From an uncultured Alphaproteobacteria bacterium (lineage in GTDB: Bacteria; Pseudomonadota; Alphaproteobacteria; Rickettsiales; UBA1997): a stretch of DNA of 19,114 nt. The notes below the pieces were generated by a model that searched no databases, was not told the DNA's origin, and worked only from the letters and a program-made list of their open reading frames with translations. Location of the stretch: positions 1-19,114 of the forward strand of contig CAJBXX010000303.1 in assembly GCA_903959715.1 (NCBI GenBank). Reading direction: 5' to 3'. Numbering within the stretch: the stretch's first letter is position 1; every line of letters starts with the position of its first letter. Shown here piece after piece: positions 9,601 through 17,180 of this stretch. Both the position numbers and the translations under genes were made by a program.

Positions 9601-10729
9601 ACATCGTTATAAATTGCCTTACGGTGCCATCATCAATCACAAACATAATTCGGAAATTAAAAAAGGCGAACATTTGGCAGAGTGGGATCCTTACAATATT
9701 CCAGTAATTGCTGAGGCGACGGGCGTTATAAAATATAATGATTTATCCGAAAATGTTTCGCTTCGTGAAAAAATTGAAGAATCGACAGGTGTTTCAACCA
9801 AGATAGTTATGGATTGGAAGCAATATTCCAAACAAGATTTGAAACCGCGTCTTTCAGTTGAAGATGGCACGCAAAATCTTTTAAAAGAATATGCACTTTC
9901 AATCGGCACCATCATTGGTACATCAAATGGCGACGAGGTTAAAGCCGGTGATGTTATCGCCAGAATTCCAAAAGAATCTTCAAAAACTCGTGATATCACG
10001 GGCGGTCTTCCGAGGGTTGCCGAATTGTTCGAGGCGCGTAAGCCTAAGAACGCGGCCATCATGAGTGAAGTTGATGGTAAAATTGAATTTGGTAAAGATT
10101 ATAAAACCAAACGCCGTATTATTGTTCGTCCCGATGACGCTTCTAGAGAGCCGATCGAATATAGTATTTCAAAAACTAAACATTTGTTCGTAGGCGAGGG
10201 TGATGCGGTCAAAAGAGGCGATGTCTTGATTGACGGCAATCTCGTTCCGCACGATATCCTTAGAATTCAAGGCATGCAAGCCTTCACTTCTTATATGGTT
10301 AATGAAGTTCAAAAAGTTTATCGCATGCAAGGTGTGAAAATCGATGATAAACATATCGAGGTTATTATTTCAATGATGTTAAAACGCGTTGAAGTAACCA
10401 GCTCCGGCGATACTACGCTATTGGCGGGCGAATATGTTGATCGCGATGTTTTCGAAAATGTTAATGTCAAAATGATCGATAGCAAAATGAAACCAGCGGA
10501 ATGTTCTCCAGTCCTGCTTGGAATCACTAAAGCTTCATTGCAAACTAAATCATTTATTTCGGCCGCTTCGTTCCAAGAAACGACTCGAGTTTTAACTGAT
10601 TCAGCGGTGCAAGGTCGTGTTGATAGTTTACGCGGTTTGAAAGAAAATATCATCGTCGGTCGCTTGATTCCAGCTGGAACAGGCTTGATGGCGAGTAGAT
10701 TTAGAAAAATGGCGAACGAACAAAAATAG
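6626..10729 (+). CDS. rpoC: DNA-directed RNA polymerase subunit beta'
   Basis: RpoC carries the catalytic magnesium and the DNA clamp of RNA polymerase. The 1367 residues are full length. The N-terminal zinc ribbon has Cys78, Cys80, Cys93 and Cys96 (CLCGKYKR ... CEKC). The catalytic loop NADFDGDQM spans 468-476, with Asp470, 472 and 474 holding Mg2+. The second zinc site is Cys814, 888, 895 and 898. The trigger-loop and bridge-helix regions ([42 protein letters not shown]) are intact. The C-terminus has [26 protein letters not shown]. Before the conserved FNAIKI there are about 25 residues, a little longer than E. coli, with no nearer in-frame Met in the conserved part, so the 6626 start is reasonable. 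A strong terminator follows 40 bases after the stop. Confidence 0.99.
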   Translation: MTLAGTSSHGLLSISNNSSVDLLDFNAIKITIANPDKIRSWSFGEVSKPETINYRTFKPERDGLFCARIFGPIKDYECLCGKYKRIKYKGIVCEKCGVEVTSSKVRRERMGHIELAAPIAHIWFLKSLPSRISTMLGVTLKSVEKVIYFEAYIITDSLMTPLKEGEIITEEEYEKLQKEHGYGSFVAEMGAEAVQKILQKLDLKKLQKELREELTVVTSEMKKEKAIKRLKLVEQFLESVDNKPEYMVMTVLPVIPPDIRPLVMLDGGRFATSDLNELYRRVINRNNRLKRLLELGAPDIIIKNEKRMLQESVDALLDNGRSGAVVKNSNKKPFKSLSDMLKGKQGRFRQNLLGKRVDYSGRSVIVVGPELKLHQCGLPKKMALELFKPFIYSKLELYGKSPSIKVSKKMVESERPEVWDILDEVIKEHPVLLNRAPTLHRLGIQAFEPVLTEGKAIQLHPLVCSAFNADFDGDQMAVHVPLSIEAQVEARALMMSTNNILSPANGKPIIVPSQDIILGLYYITMERKDFSSKKSYPISDEYELEHALNSEVISLHDKILYRYIVPNANGEREKVRIETTAGRVAIYNSLPNAMKGSFEVVNKVMTKKAVTNLIDTVYRNCGQKETVMFCDRIMALGFKNACIAGISIGKDDMIIPKQKQFHIAESFDMVKKLEKQYREGLITAGERYNKVVDEWTSCTNKISKEMMKNIASFDIPSEANSIFMMADSGARGSENQIKQVAGMRGLMAKPSGEIIETPITSNFKEGLSVMEYFISAHGARKGLADTALKTANSGYLTRRLVDVSQDCIVIEEDCGTHNGLLIEPVIDDGRTIVSLAENCLGRIPLEDVKTLDGKRVLVQAGQMIDEALADEIDKAGIKSLRVRSVLTCESKDGVCVKCYGRDLATGNIVSIGEAVGVIAAQSIGEPGTQLTMRTFHIGGAAQRGAEQSSISAVSDGKVKFSEKSTLTNRDGKTVVIARNSEITLVDKSGAEIHRYKLPYGAIINHKHNSEIKKGEHLAEWDPYNIPVIAEATGVIKYNDLSENVSLREKIEESTGVSTKIVMDWKQYSKQDLKPRLSVEDGTQNLLKEYALSIGTIIGTSNGDEVKAGDVIARIPKESSKTRDITGGLPRVAELFEARKPKNAAIMSEVDGKIEFGKDYKTKRRIIVRPDDASREPIEYSISKTKHLFVGEGDAVKRGDVLIDGNLVPHDILRIQGMQAFTSYMVNEVQKVYRMQGVKIDDKHIEVIISMMLKRVEVTSSGDTTLLAGEYVDRDVFENVNVKMIDSKMKPAECSPVLLGITKASLQTKSFISAASFQETTRVLTDSAVQGRVDSLRGLKENIIVGRLIPAGTGLMASRFRKMANEQK

Positions 10730-10769
10730 TTCGATAAATTAAATTTTTAAAAAATTTAAAAATACATTG

Positions 10770-10805
10770 AGCCCTTCTCCATCAAAAAAGGAGAAGGGCT
10801 TTTTT
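10770..10805 (+). terminator. Intrinsic terminator of the rpl-rpoBC operon
   Basis: AGCCCTTCTCC pairs perfectly with GGAGAAGGGCT (11 bp, GC-rich against an AT-rich background) around a 9-base A-rich loop, followed by a run of six T (10800-10805). It begins 40 bases after the rpoC stop and is the clearest rho-independent terminator in the window. Confidence 0.95.
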
Positions 10806-10968
10806 GTTGAGAGTTTTGGCGTTGTTAAAAAAAGTAGTAAAAAGTCGCGCAAAATTTCGATTTAAAATAACTAATTGCTCAAAAATATTTTGCTTAATTT
10901 AAAAATTGAGTAAAAATAAAATTCTAGAAATAGTTCAAAATAGCAATCGACAAAAATAAATAAAAATT

Positions 10969-11973
10969 ATGCTAAATCAAGAATTTATAATTAAATTCAA
11001 GAAAAATACTAGAGCTTACTACTCGTTGATGATTTTTAGTTTTTTATTTATAATTTCATTTTTTTCTGAAATTATTGCCAATGATAAACCACTTTTAATA
11101 AGATTTGACAATCAATTTTTCGTGCCGATTTTGCAAGAAATTCCCGAAACAAAATTTGGTGGCGAATTGTTGACAAGTGCCGATTATCTTGATCCTGAGG
11201 TGCAAAATTTAATTAATAAAAATGGTTGGATAATTTTTGCGCCAATTCCGTTTTCTTTCGACACAATTAATCTTTCGATTAAAGAGCGAGCACCGTCGCC
11301 ACCTACAAAATCAAACCTTCTTGGCACTGATGATCAAGGGCGCGATGTTTTGTCGCGAATAATTTACGGCATTAGAATTTCGTTAATTTTCGGCTTAATT
11401 TTGAGTTTTTTTTCATTATTAATCGGTATTTCATTGGGGGCGGTGCAGGGCTATTTTGGCGGGCTCATCGATTTATTTTTACAAAGATTTATTGAAATTT
11501 GGTCGAGCTTGCCCGTCATGTTTTTATTAATAATTCTATCGTCAATAATCGCTCCAAGTTTTTTAACATTATTAATTTTGATGTTGATGTTTAGCTGGCT
11601 CGGCGTAGTTTCTTATGTTCGTGGTGAGTTTTTGCGTTTACGCAATTTCGATTATATTTTGGCGAGCAAAGCCTTGGGCGCTTCCAGTTTTCGCATAATT
11701 TTAAAACAAATTTTGCCGAACGCTTCGCCGATAATTATTGCCAATTTGCCATTTTTATTGGCGTCTTCAATCACAACTTTAACCGCTCTCGATTTTCTTG
11801 GTTTAGGTTTGCCCGTAGGCTCGCCATCGCTTGGCGAACTTTTGGCTCAAGGCAAAAATAATATCAACGCTTATTGGCTTGGAATTTCTGGATTTGTAAT
11901 CATCACTTTAATTTTAACGATTTTAGTTTTTATCGCCGAAGGTTTACGCGACGGATTCGACAACCGAAAATAA
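10969..11973 (+). CDS. yejE: Peptide/microcin C-type ABC transporter permease, YejE-like
   Basis: This is an inner-membrane permease of the DppC/OppC family, the subfamily that in E. coli YejABEF imports peptides and microcin C. At 334 residues it fits YejE, which is longer than DppC because of an extended periplasmic segment. Visible parts are TM1 (about 17-37), then the long first loop with GGELLTSADYLDPEVQNLI and NGWIIFAPIPFS typical of YejE, then the NLLGTDDQGRDVLSRIIYGIRISL entry to the BPD_transp_1 domain (about 110-330). The EAA-type coupling loop ASKALGASSFRIILKQILPN contacts the ATPase. The usual yejA, yejB and yejF are not in the window; rpoC lies upstream behind a terminator and a PDH gene downstream. 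Assignment to YejE rather than DppC rests on length and the loop. Confidence 0.88.
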   Translation: MLNQEFIIKFKKNTRAYYSLMIFSFLFIISFFSEIIANDKPLLIRFDNQFFVPILQEIPETKFGGELLTSADYLDPEVQNLINKNGWIIFAPIPFSFDTINLSIKERAPSPPTKSNLLGTDDQGRDVLSRIIYGIRISLIFGLILSFFSLLIGISLGAVQGYFGGLIDLFLQRFIEIWSSLPVMFLLIILSSIIAPSFLTLLILMLMFSWLGVVSYVRGEFLRLRNFDYILASKALGASSFRIILKQILPNASPIIIANLPFLLASSITTLTALDFLGLGLPVGSPSLGELLAQGKNNINAYWLGISGFVIITLILTILVFIAEGLRDGFDNRK

Positions 11974-12064
11974 TTTTATTTTCAGAAATAAAACTAGACT
12001 TTTAGTTGCTAAAAAATATTATTTTGGCAAAATTTTTTTCAAAAATTAATTAAATAATTACAAA

Positions 12065-13330
12065 ATGCCAATTGAAATATTAATGCCCGCCCTTTCTCCG
12101 ACCATGAAAGAAGGCAATCTTGCTAAGTGGGTAAAAAAAGAAGGTGATAAAATTAAGGCGGGTGAAGTTATCGCCGAAATCGAAACCGACAAAGCAACCA
12201 TGGAAGTTGAGGCGGTTGACGAAGGAACTTTGGGCAAAATTTTAATCGCCGAAGGCACTGAAAATGTTGCTGTCAATAGCTGTATCGCCTTGATTTTAAA
12301 CGATGGCGAAGATAAAAAATCTCTCGAAAATTATGTGTCGGCAAATGCTTCAAAAAAAGTTGAAGAAGTAAAAAAAGTTGAAGAAATAAAATCGACGCCA
12401 ATCGTTGATAATTCTGTAAGCGCAACTCAAAATTCGACAAAAAATTCAAGCATTGATACGAGTATTGTTAAAGCCAGTCCGCTCGCCAAAAGAATTGCCA
12501 AAGAAGAGGGCGTTGTCTTGTCGCAAATTGCTGGTTCGGGTCCGCACGGCAGAATCATCAAAGACGATGTTTTGGGATTTGTAAAAAATGGCGGTTCGCG
12601 TCAAGGCGTTGTTCATCGCAATCCGCAAGAATTTTACGCGGTTAAAAATAATAATGTGCGTAAAGTTATCGCCAAAAGATTATTGGAATCAAAACAAACC
12701 GTTCCGCATTTTTATTTATCTTGTGAATTTAAAATTGATAAATTAAACGAGTTAAGGAGCGCTTTGAATGAGGTCGCCGAGCTCGATGAGAGTGGCAATC
12801 CGTCTTATAAAATTTCGGTCAATGATTTAATCATCAAAGCCACAGCGATGGCATTGAAAAAAGTGCCTGAGGCAAATTCTTCTTGGAGCGACGAAGCGAT
12901 TTTGATTTACAACAATATTGATATTTCAATGGCGGTGGCGATTGATGGCGGGTTGATTACTCCAATAATTAAAAACGCTGACCAAAAATCAATTCAAGAT
13001 ATTTCTAAAGAATCGAAACAACTTGCTAAAAAAGCTCGCGAAGGCAAGCTTGCGCCCGAAGAATTTCAAGGCGGAACTTTTAGTATTTCCAATTTGGGAA
13101 TGTTTGGAATTGATAATTTCTCGGCGATCGTTAACCCTCCGCAAAGCTGTATTTTAGCGGTGGCTCGTGCTGTTGAAAAGCCAATAGTTGAACATGGACA
13201 AATTAAAATCGGACATATGATGAATGTCACTTTATCGTGCGATCATCGCGTTGTTGATGGTGCAATCGGAGCCGAATTTTTGAAGGCTTTGCGTCGCTAC
13301 ATCGAGCATCCAATTTTAAATATTTTGTAG
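12065..13330 (+). CDS. pdhC: Pyruvate dehydrogenase E2, dihydrolipoamide acetyltransferase
   Basis: E2 is the core of the pyruvate dehydrogenase complex and transfers the acetyl group from lipoyl-lysine to CoA. The layout is one N-terminal lipoyl domain (residues 1-80, lipoylated Lys43 in ETDKATME), a charged, variable linker (~85-130), a peripheral subunit-binding domain (~135-170, [13 protein letters not shown] ... [13 protein letters not shown]), a second linker, and the catalytic domain (~195-421). The last has the active-site His394 and Asp398 in [14 protein letters not shown], and [21 protein letters not shown]. The 421-residue, single-lipoyl form opening [14 protein letters not shown] is that of alphaproteobacterial and mitochondrial-type PDH E2; succinyltransferases usually read differently at the start. 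pdhA, pdhB and lpd are not adjacent. No Shine-Dalgarno is visible. Confidence 0.94.
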   Translation: MPIEILMPALSPTMKEGNLAKWVKKEGDKIKAGEVIAEIETDKATMEVEAVDEGTLGKILIAEGTENVAVNSCIALILNDGEDKKSLENYVSANASKKVEEVKKVEEIKSTPIVDNSVSATQNSTKNSSIDTSIVKASPLAKRIAKEEGVVLSQIAGSGPHGRIIKDDVLGFVKNGGSRQGVVHRNPQEFYAVKNNNVRKVIAKRLLESKQTVPHFYLSCEFKIDKLNELRSALNEVAELDESGNPSYKISVNDLIIKATAMALKKVPEANSSWSDEAILIYNNIDISMAVAIDGGLITPIIKNADQKSIQDISKESKQLAKKAREGKLAPEEFQGGTFSISNLGMFGIDNFSAIVNPPQSCILAVARAVEKPIVEHGQIKIGHMMNVTLSCDHRVVDGAIGAEFLKALRRYIEHPILNIL

Positions 13331-13425
13331 CATATTTTCTAAAAACTAAAAAAAACATTTGCATTAAATTTAATGAATTTTATTTTTAAATAATCCTAAT
13401 TTTAAATCTTAACTAATAATTTTTT

Positions 13426-13752
13426 ATGATCAAAACCGTTGAAGTAATCGTTATAATCGCATTGATAATATTCTCTTTTTTTCTAGGAGTAAAATATTCC
13501 GAATCAGTTAAAAGTCATATGAGTTGGCTTGAAACGCAAGACGAGCAAGAAGTTGAGTTGCCCGACTTATCAAATGAAAATAGTGAAGTTGGTATTTCTG
13601 CCGAAGAGGTTGTTGATCCAAACGCTCCAGCCCTTGATAATGTTGATCCAAACGCATCAACTAATCAAGTTGCCCCTGCGGTTCCAGTTGAAAATGCTCA
13701 AGTTCCAGCTCAACCAGCCCCAACGCCAGTTGCACCAAGCAATCCTCGTTAA
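13426..13752 (+). CDS. Small membrane-anchored Pro/Ala-rich protein of unknown function
   Basis: I do not recognise this 108-residue protein. It has one N-terminal hydrophobic helix (about residues 5-24, VEVIVIIALIIFSFFLGV) that would act as a membrane anchor. An acidic segment follows (DEQEVELPDL), then a low-complexity tail rich in Pro, Ala and Val. The tail contains a repeated VDPNA unit, encoded by a 15-bp exact DNA repeat exactly 30 bp apart (13611-13625 and 13641-13655). Without a positively charged stretch before the helix, orientation is not obvious; a periplasmic tail spanning towards the outer membrane is plausible. It lies 61 bp before a DUF481-like outer-membrane gene on the same strand, so the two may be co-transcribed. 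The codon pattern is consistent with real coding sequence; the +2-frame ORF overlapping it is a shadow. Confidence 0.7.
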   Translation: MIKTVEVIVIIALIIFSFFLGVKYSESVKSHMSWLETQDEQEVELPDLSNENSEVGISAEEVVDPNAPALDNVDPNASTNQVAPAVPVENAQVPAQPAPTPVAPSNPR

Positions 13753-13813
13753 TTTAATTTTGCACCACAAAAAAACCTAAACCCAAATATTAACACCACA
13801 AATTCTAAACCCA

Positions 13814-14623
13814 ATGTCCACTATCTCTAAGCTAGCTTTAGCGTCATTATTTTTTTTAGGAATTTTTTTCAATGTCAAAAATTCTTTTGCCATTGAATTG
13901 CGTTCAAACCGCGAGGCTATTGTTTCGCCAAGAACAAAAAAATTTTACAAAGGCAGTCGCGCCAAACAATATTTATCGCTAACGGGCAATTATTCTTCCG
14001 ATAATAATTCGCGAAATTATCAAGCTAATTCGCGTTATCTTTATCAAAGTCCAAATTTTATTCATGAATTAAATTTCAACCACGAAGTAAATTATGCCGA
14101 TGTTGGCAGTGGCAAGAAAAAGCGATATGATGTCAAGACTTCCGAGCTTTATGACGCAACCCTCGCCAGCAAAGCACGAATTTTATCGAGTAATTTTTAT
14201 GGAGTTTTTTACCATCGCACAATTTATGACGATATGTCGAGTTTTTACTATGATAATCGAACTGCCACAGGTTTTGGCTATATTTTTTTTAAAGATAAAT
14301 TGGAGGTCGATTTTAGCACTTCAAACCATGTTATGAAAGAGTTGGGAAGCGAAACCGATTACATTATTTCAACTCGTTTAAATTATAAATTTTTGGAAAA
14401 TTTTACGCTCAATCAACGCAGTTATTTTTTTATTGATCGTTATAGTTTGGACAATGAATTTAAAACCAGTTTGATGTATCGCTTAAATCAAAAATTATCG
14501 TTCGAAATTCGCCATAATTTTGAACAAAGAAGATATCGCGAAGCGCCCTATAAACCCTTGATTAACAATGTTTCGCGGTCAATCAATGTTGGCTTTGTTT
14601 TTGATTTGGGGGGAGGGTCGTGA
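13814..14623 (+). CDS. DUF481-like outer-membrane beta-barrel protein
   Basis: The 269-residue product begins with a signal peptide (about residues 1-26: short positive start, LALASLFFLGIFF, cleavage likely after NSFA). The rest is rich in alternating polar/aromatic strands such as RSNREAIVSPR, KQYLSLTGNYSSDNNSRNY and HELNFNHEVNYAD. It ends in a long strand, SRSINVGFVFDLGG, close to the C-terminal strand of outer-membrane barrels. The pattern of 'Y..D.....Y.....LGY.F' strands resembles the DUF481 (YdiY, salt-induced outer-membrane protein) family, whose molecular role is not firmly established. Family assignment is by appearance only; any small porin-like barrel would fit. The last codons overlap the first copy of a 13-bp direct repeat that recurs 225 bp downstream. 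Confidence 0.7.
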   Translation: MSTISKLALASLFFLGIFFNVKNSFAIELRSNREAIVSPRTKKFYKGSRAKQYLSLTGNYSSDNNSRNYQANSRYLYQSPNFIHELNFNHEVNYADVGSGKKKRYDVKTSELYDATLASKARILSSNFYGVFYHRTIYDDMSSFYYDNRTATGFGYIFFKDKLEVDFSTSNHVMKELGSETDYIISTRLNYKFLENFTLNQRSYFFIDRYSLDNEFKTSLMYRLNQKLSFEIRHNFEQRRYREAPYKPLINNVSRSINVGFVFDLGGGS

Positions 14624-14854
14624 GATAATAAAAACTCGAAACTAAAATGAAATTTTGATTAAGAAAAGCGACGAAGCGTTGACTAGTAAAAAAAATATAC
14701 AAAAAAGTCAATTTTTTGATTTTGTTTCTAACCCCTCCCAAAATTTTCTTGCAGAAAATTTTACCCTCCCGCAAGGGGAGGGTGATTAGCCCGTAAGCTT
14801 GAGGAGTGTTTTACTAAATATAGGGGCGCAAGGTGTAAGTGGTCGTGAGATAAT
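14617..14854. repeat. Hairpin-rich segment bracketed by 13-bp direct repeats
   Basis: GTCGTGAGATAAT occurs at 14617-14629 (overlapping the stop codon of the DUF481-like gene) and again at 14842-14854, bracketing 212 bp. Inside are an AAAATTTTC/GAAAATTTT palindrome (about 14740-14762), an ACCCTCCC/GGGAGGGT hairpin (14763-14783), a further CCCTCCC copy at 14733-14739, and an 8-bp inverted pair TAGTAAAA (14684-14691) / TTTTACTA (14809-14816). No credible gene lies here. It could be a miniature mobile or palindromic element with target duplication, or a decayed duplication. Confidence 0.5.
14740..14783. repeat. Double palindrome, REP-like
   Basis: Two hairpins stand end to end: AAAATTTTC pairs with GAAAATTTT around TTGCA, and immediately after it ACCCTCCC (14763-14770) pairs with GGGAGGGT (14776-14783) around GCAAG. 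The GC-rich second stem contrasts sharply with its surroundings. No T tract follows on either strand, so it is more like an intergenic repeat unit than an intrinsic terminator, although it may protect the upstream mRNA 3' end. Confidence 0.55.
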
Positions 14855-14910
14855 GAACTAAGCTAATTATCGTAAAGAATTATAAAAATATTTTGTTTAT
14901 AAATAAACTA

Positions 14911-14940
14911 TTGACAGAATATTCTTGCAATCAATATAAT
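14911..14940 (+). promoter_or_regulatory. Perfect-consensus sigma70 promoter
   Basis: TTGACA at 14911-14916 and TATAAT at 14935-14940 are exact -35 and -10 hexamers with an 18-bp spacer. Transcription would start near 14947, leaving a leader of roughly 80 nt before the Panacea gene at 15026. An A/T-rich stretch upstream (14880-14910) could act as an UP element. Confidence 0.8.
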
Positions 14941-15025
14941 GTTAATCACAAAATTACATTAGTTATTCTTGAATAAAAATTCATAACTAATCTTAAAATA
15001 ACACCAAAATAAAAAGATATTAAAA

Positions 15026-15541
15026 ATGAGAAAAACATATTTACCAGCCCATATAGCAAATTATTTTCTTTCAAAAGCTGAGAATGATGGCATCAAAGAT
15101 ATGACGCCAATGAAGTTAATAAAATTGGTTTACTTTTCTTACGCTTGGTATCTTGCGATTTTTGAAAAAAAACTCTTCACAGAAAGGGTGGAAGCTTGGC
15201 GCTACGGGCCAGTGGTTCCGTCAATTTATCATGAGTTCAAAAGATTTGGCAATTCGCCAATTCAACAATATTCTATAGATTTTGAATTATCTAAAGAAAA
15301 TAATAAAATATCTTTTCCTGTTATCGATAAAGATGATGAAGATGCTTTGGGGGTTGTTGGTGCCATATGGAGAACTTATAAAAATTTGGATGGTTGGGAT
15401 TTGAGTAAAATTACGCACGCAGATGAAAGTACTCCTTGGTCTCTTGCTTATTATGCTCAGGGTGAAAATTCTCCGATGAAAGATGATGAAATTGTAAAAA
15501 GAGCCAAAGAAGCGATTGAAAAATATCTTAAATCTGCTTAA
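15026..15541 (+). CDS. Panacea-domain (DUF4065, SocA-like) protein, candidate antitoxin
   Basis: The 171 residues have the Panacea pattern: AHIANYFLSKAE (6-17), the helix MTPMKLIKLVYFSYAWYLAIF (26-46), then VEAWRYGPVVPSIYHEFKRFG (54-74), and a C-terminal THADESTPWSLAYYAQG. The family includes Caulobacter SocA, a proteolytic adaptor/antitoxin, and the PanA antitoxins that neutralise many unrelated toxins, usually encoded next door. Here the next gene starts 3 bp after the stop and encodes a small two-helix membrane protein. A perfect-consensus promoter drives the pair, and there is no Shine-Dalgarno before the ATG. The domain call is strong; the antitoxin role follows from family and context and is not shown by the sequence alone. 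Confidence 0.88.
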   Translation: MRKTYLPAHIANYFLSKAENDGIKDMTPMKLIKLVYFSYAWYLAIFEKKLFTERVEAWRYGPVVPSIYHEFKRFGNSPIQQYSIDFELSKENNKISFPVIDKDDEDALGVVGAIWRTYKNLDGWDLSKITHADESTPWSLAYYAQGENSPMKDDEIVKRAKEAIEKYLKSA

Positions 15542-15544
15542 TCG

Positions 15545-15913
15545 ATGAAAGACAAAGAAAATCTTAATCTTAATCAAAATTTCAGATTAAGTGTTGAAAA
15601 ATATAAGAAGGAAGATTTTACAAATTTAACTTCACATGTCATAGCGAAGCGCGATGAAAAACTGCGAGGAGAAAAATTAAAACATGATTTCATCAAGCAA
15701 GAAATTGATCTCAAGAGTAGTATTTGCGTTTGGGTTATGCGGATTGTTTCTGTTTATCTATTTTTTATAGCTTATATATTGCTTCTTTTGGTTTTGAATG
15801 AGGGAAAATTAGAAAGTAGCGTAGTTATAACATTGCTTACGACTACAACCATCAACATTCTCGGGCTACCATATCTGATAATCAAATCTCTTTTTCCAGA
15901 AAAGAAAAATTAA
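15545..15913 (+). CDS. Small two-TM membrane protein, candidate PanT-type toxin
   Basis: The 122-residue product has a charged, helical N-terminal half (1-57, about a third Lys/Asp/Glu/Arg) and two hydrophobic helices. TM1 is about 61-84 (VWVMRIVSVYLFFIAYILLLLVL) and TM2 about 92-114 (VVITLLTTTTINILGLPYLII), ending with LFPEKKN. A short loop joins them, so both termini are probably cytoplasmic. I have no firm family name. Small two-helix proteins with a terminal 'G...I..YLFP'-like motif are common in phage and accessory loci. Its start lies 3 bp past the Panacea stop, implying translational coupling. Known Panacea partners include membrane-disrupting toxins, which makes a toxin role a reasonable hypothesis. 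Its stop lies 12 bp from the convergent tatB stop. Alternatives: a membrane partner of a non-toxic Panacea protein, or a phage-derived inner-membrane protein. Confidence 0.8.
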   Translation: MKDKENLNLNQNFRLSVEKYKKEDFTNLTSHVIAKRDEKLRGEKLKHDFIKQEIDLKSSICVWVMRIVSVYLFFIAYILLLLVLNEGKLESSVVITLLTTTTINILGLPYLIIKSLFPEKKN

Positions 15914-15925
15914 TTTATAAAATAT

Positions 15926-16348
15926 TTAACTCTCTTTCGCACCATCATTTTCACTTTCTCGATCAAGCTTCGACTTATTGAGAGCGTTGCTTTCTTCGAC
16001 CTCTTTTTTAATTTTTGCTTCATCTAAATCGCTACGAATTTCTTTAATATTATTAACGCGATGTTCATTGCCAAACATGTCAACAATGATGGTTGAGTCT
16101 TCTTCCTCAGCATCTTCATGTTTTAATTTTTCGGAAGCGATGGCTTGATTTACTTCGTGCCGAAGGCTATCAAGTTCAAATTCTTTTTCTAAATCCGTCA
16201 AAGAATTTTTGAGTTTTTGATAAAGTTTTTTGCCGTGATAAATCGCCTTGCCGACAAAGCGGGCAATCTCGGGCAGGTCTTGTGGTTTAATAAAAATAAG
16301 AATTGCCAATAAAACTAAAAATAGTTCCGCTAAAGAAAAACCAAACAT
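15926..16348 (-). CDS. tatB: Twin-arginine translocase subunit TatB
   Basis: TatB forms, with TatC, the receptor for folded proteins bearing twin-arginine signal peptides in the inner membrane. The 140 residues show the family layout: a short N-terminal TM helix (about 4-20) with Glu8, the hinge KPQDLPEIAR (21-30) with conserved Pro22 and Pro26, an amphipathic helix (about 24-58), and a long acidic, variable C-tail. The length and the FGFSLAEL start favour TatB over the shorter TatA. tatC is not in the window. It lies 15 bp downstream of pstB on the same strand, so the two are probably co-transcribed, an unusual pairing. It converges on the two-TM gene with a 12-bp gap and no visible terminator. 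Confidence 0.88.
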   Translation of the reverse strand: MFGFSLAELFLVLLAILIFIKPQDLPEIARFVGKAIYHGKKLYQKLKNSLTDLEKEFELDSLRHEVNQAIASEKLKHEDAEEEDSTIIVDMFGNEHRVNNIKEIRSDLDEAKIKKEVEESNALNKSKLDRESENDGAKES

Positions 16349-16363
16349 TGTTATTTTGTAAAA

Positions 16364-17122
16364 TTAACCAAAACGACCCGTGATGTAATCTTGAGTCTGT
16401 TGATGCGCTGGGTTAGTGAAAATTTTGTCAGTGGTGCCATATTCAACAATTTTTCCCATATTAAAAAATGCCGTCATATCAGAAACCCGCCCCGCTTGTT
16501 GCATTGAGTGCGTAACGATAATGATGGTAAAATTTTCTTTGAGTTCATCGATTAATTCTTCAATTTTGGCGGTGGCAATTGGGTCAAGAGCGGAACATGG
16601 TTCATCCATCAAAATAATTTCGGGCTCGATGGCGATGGTGCGAGCGATGCATAATCTTTGTTGTTGCCCGCCCGACAAAGCACTGGCTTGGTCGTGAAGG
16701 CGATCTTTAATTTCGTTCCATAATCCGGCCTTAGTTAAACTTTCTTCGACGATATTATCGAGTTCGGATTTTTTTTGAAAAAGCCCATGAATTTTTGGAC
16801 CATAAGCGACATTTTCATAAATAGTTTTAGGGAAGGGATTGGGTTTTTGAAAAACCATGCCAACCCTTGCCCGAAGAAGCACCAAGTCAAGGTCATCATG
16901 ATATATATTTTTGCCATCTAATAATATTTCACCTTCAATTTTGCAATTTAAAATTGTGTCATTCATGCGATTTAAGCAACGCAAAAAAGATGATTTACCA
17001 CATCCCGAAGGACCAATCAAAGCAGTGACCGATTTTTCTTTGAAATTAATTTTTACATCAAACAAAGCTTGTTTTTGTCCATAGTAAAGATTAACATTGC
17101 TGGCGGTAATTTTATTTTCCAT
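16364..17122 (-). CDS. pstB: Phosphate ABC transporter ATPase PstB
   Basis: PstB is the cytoplasmic ATPase that energises high-affinity phosphate uptake by PstSCAB. The 252 residues are the usual length. Visible motifs are Walker [10 protein letters not shown] (37-45), the PstB-typical LRCLNRMND (47-55), the Q-loop [20 protein letters not shown] (89-108), signature LSGGQQQR (149-156), Walker B IILMDEP (169-175) followed by CSALDP, and the switch His205 in [15 protein letters not shown]. The MQQA motif and the FPKTIYEN Q-loop identify PstB rather than another ATPase. pstS, pstC, pstA and phoU are not next to it; tatB follows 15 bp downstream and an EnvZ-type kinase diverges 58 bp upstream. The orphan position suggests a dispersed pst system. 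Confidence 0.95.
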   Translation of the reverse strand: MENKITASNVNLYYGQKQALFDVKINFKEKSVTALIGPSGCGKSSFLRCLNRMNDTILNCKIEGEILLDGKNIYHDDLDLVLLRARVGMVFQKPNPFPKTIYENVAYGPKIHGLFQKKSELDNIVEESLTKAGLWNEIKDRLHDQASALSGGQQQRLCIARTIAIEPEIILMDEPCSALDPIATAKIEELIDELKENFTIIIVTHSMQQAGRVSDMTAFFNMGKIVEYGTTDKIFTNPAHQQTQDYITGRFG

Positions 17123-17180
17123 GTTTTTTTTAAAGTAATTTAGAAATCATTTTTTAAAATTATAAAACCAATTTTCACAA

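Noticed and set aside
11974..11993. AT-only 8-bp hairpin (TTTTATTT/AAATAAAA) right after the yejE stop
   Set aside because: Too weak, and no T tract follows; expected by chance in this composition, so not called a terminator.
13529..13780. 83-codon plus-strand ORF overlapping the small Pro/Ala-rich gene in another frame
   Set aside because: Out-of-frame shadow of the repeat-bearing tail; its repeated LIQT units mirror the DNA repeat.
14583..14774. Minus-strand 63-codon ORF spanning the end of the DUF481-like gene and the palindromic segment
   Set aside because: It is read through hairpin repeat DNA and overlaps the gene end antisense; low complexity and no family resemblance.
14763..14783. 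GC-rich ACCCTCCC/GGGAGGGT hairpin as an intrinsic terminator
   Set aside because: It lies 140 bp past the gene and has no T run on either side; the repeat interpretation fits better.
15926..17122. Possible kinase-phosphate (PhoR) link for the divergent sensor kinase
   Set aside because: The kinase has an EnvZ-type H-box and no PAS domain; only proximity to pstB supports a phosphate role.
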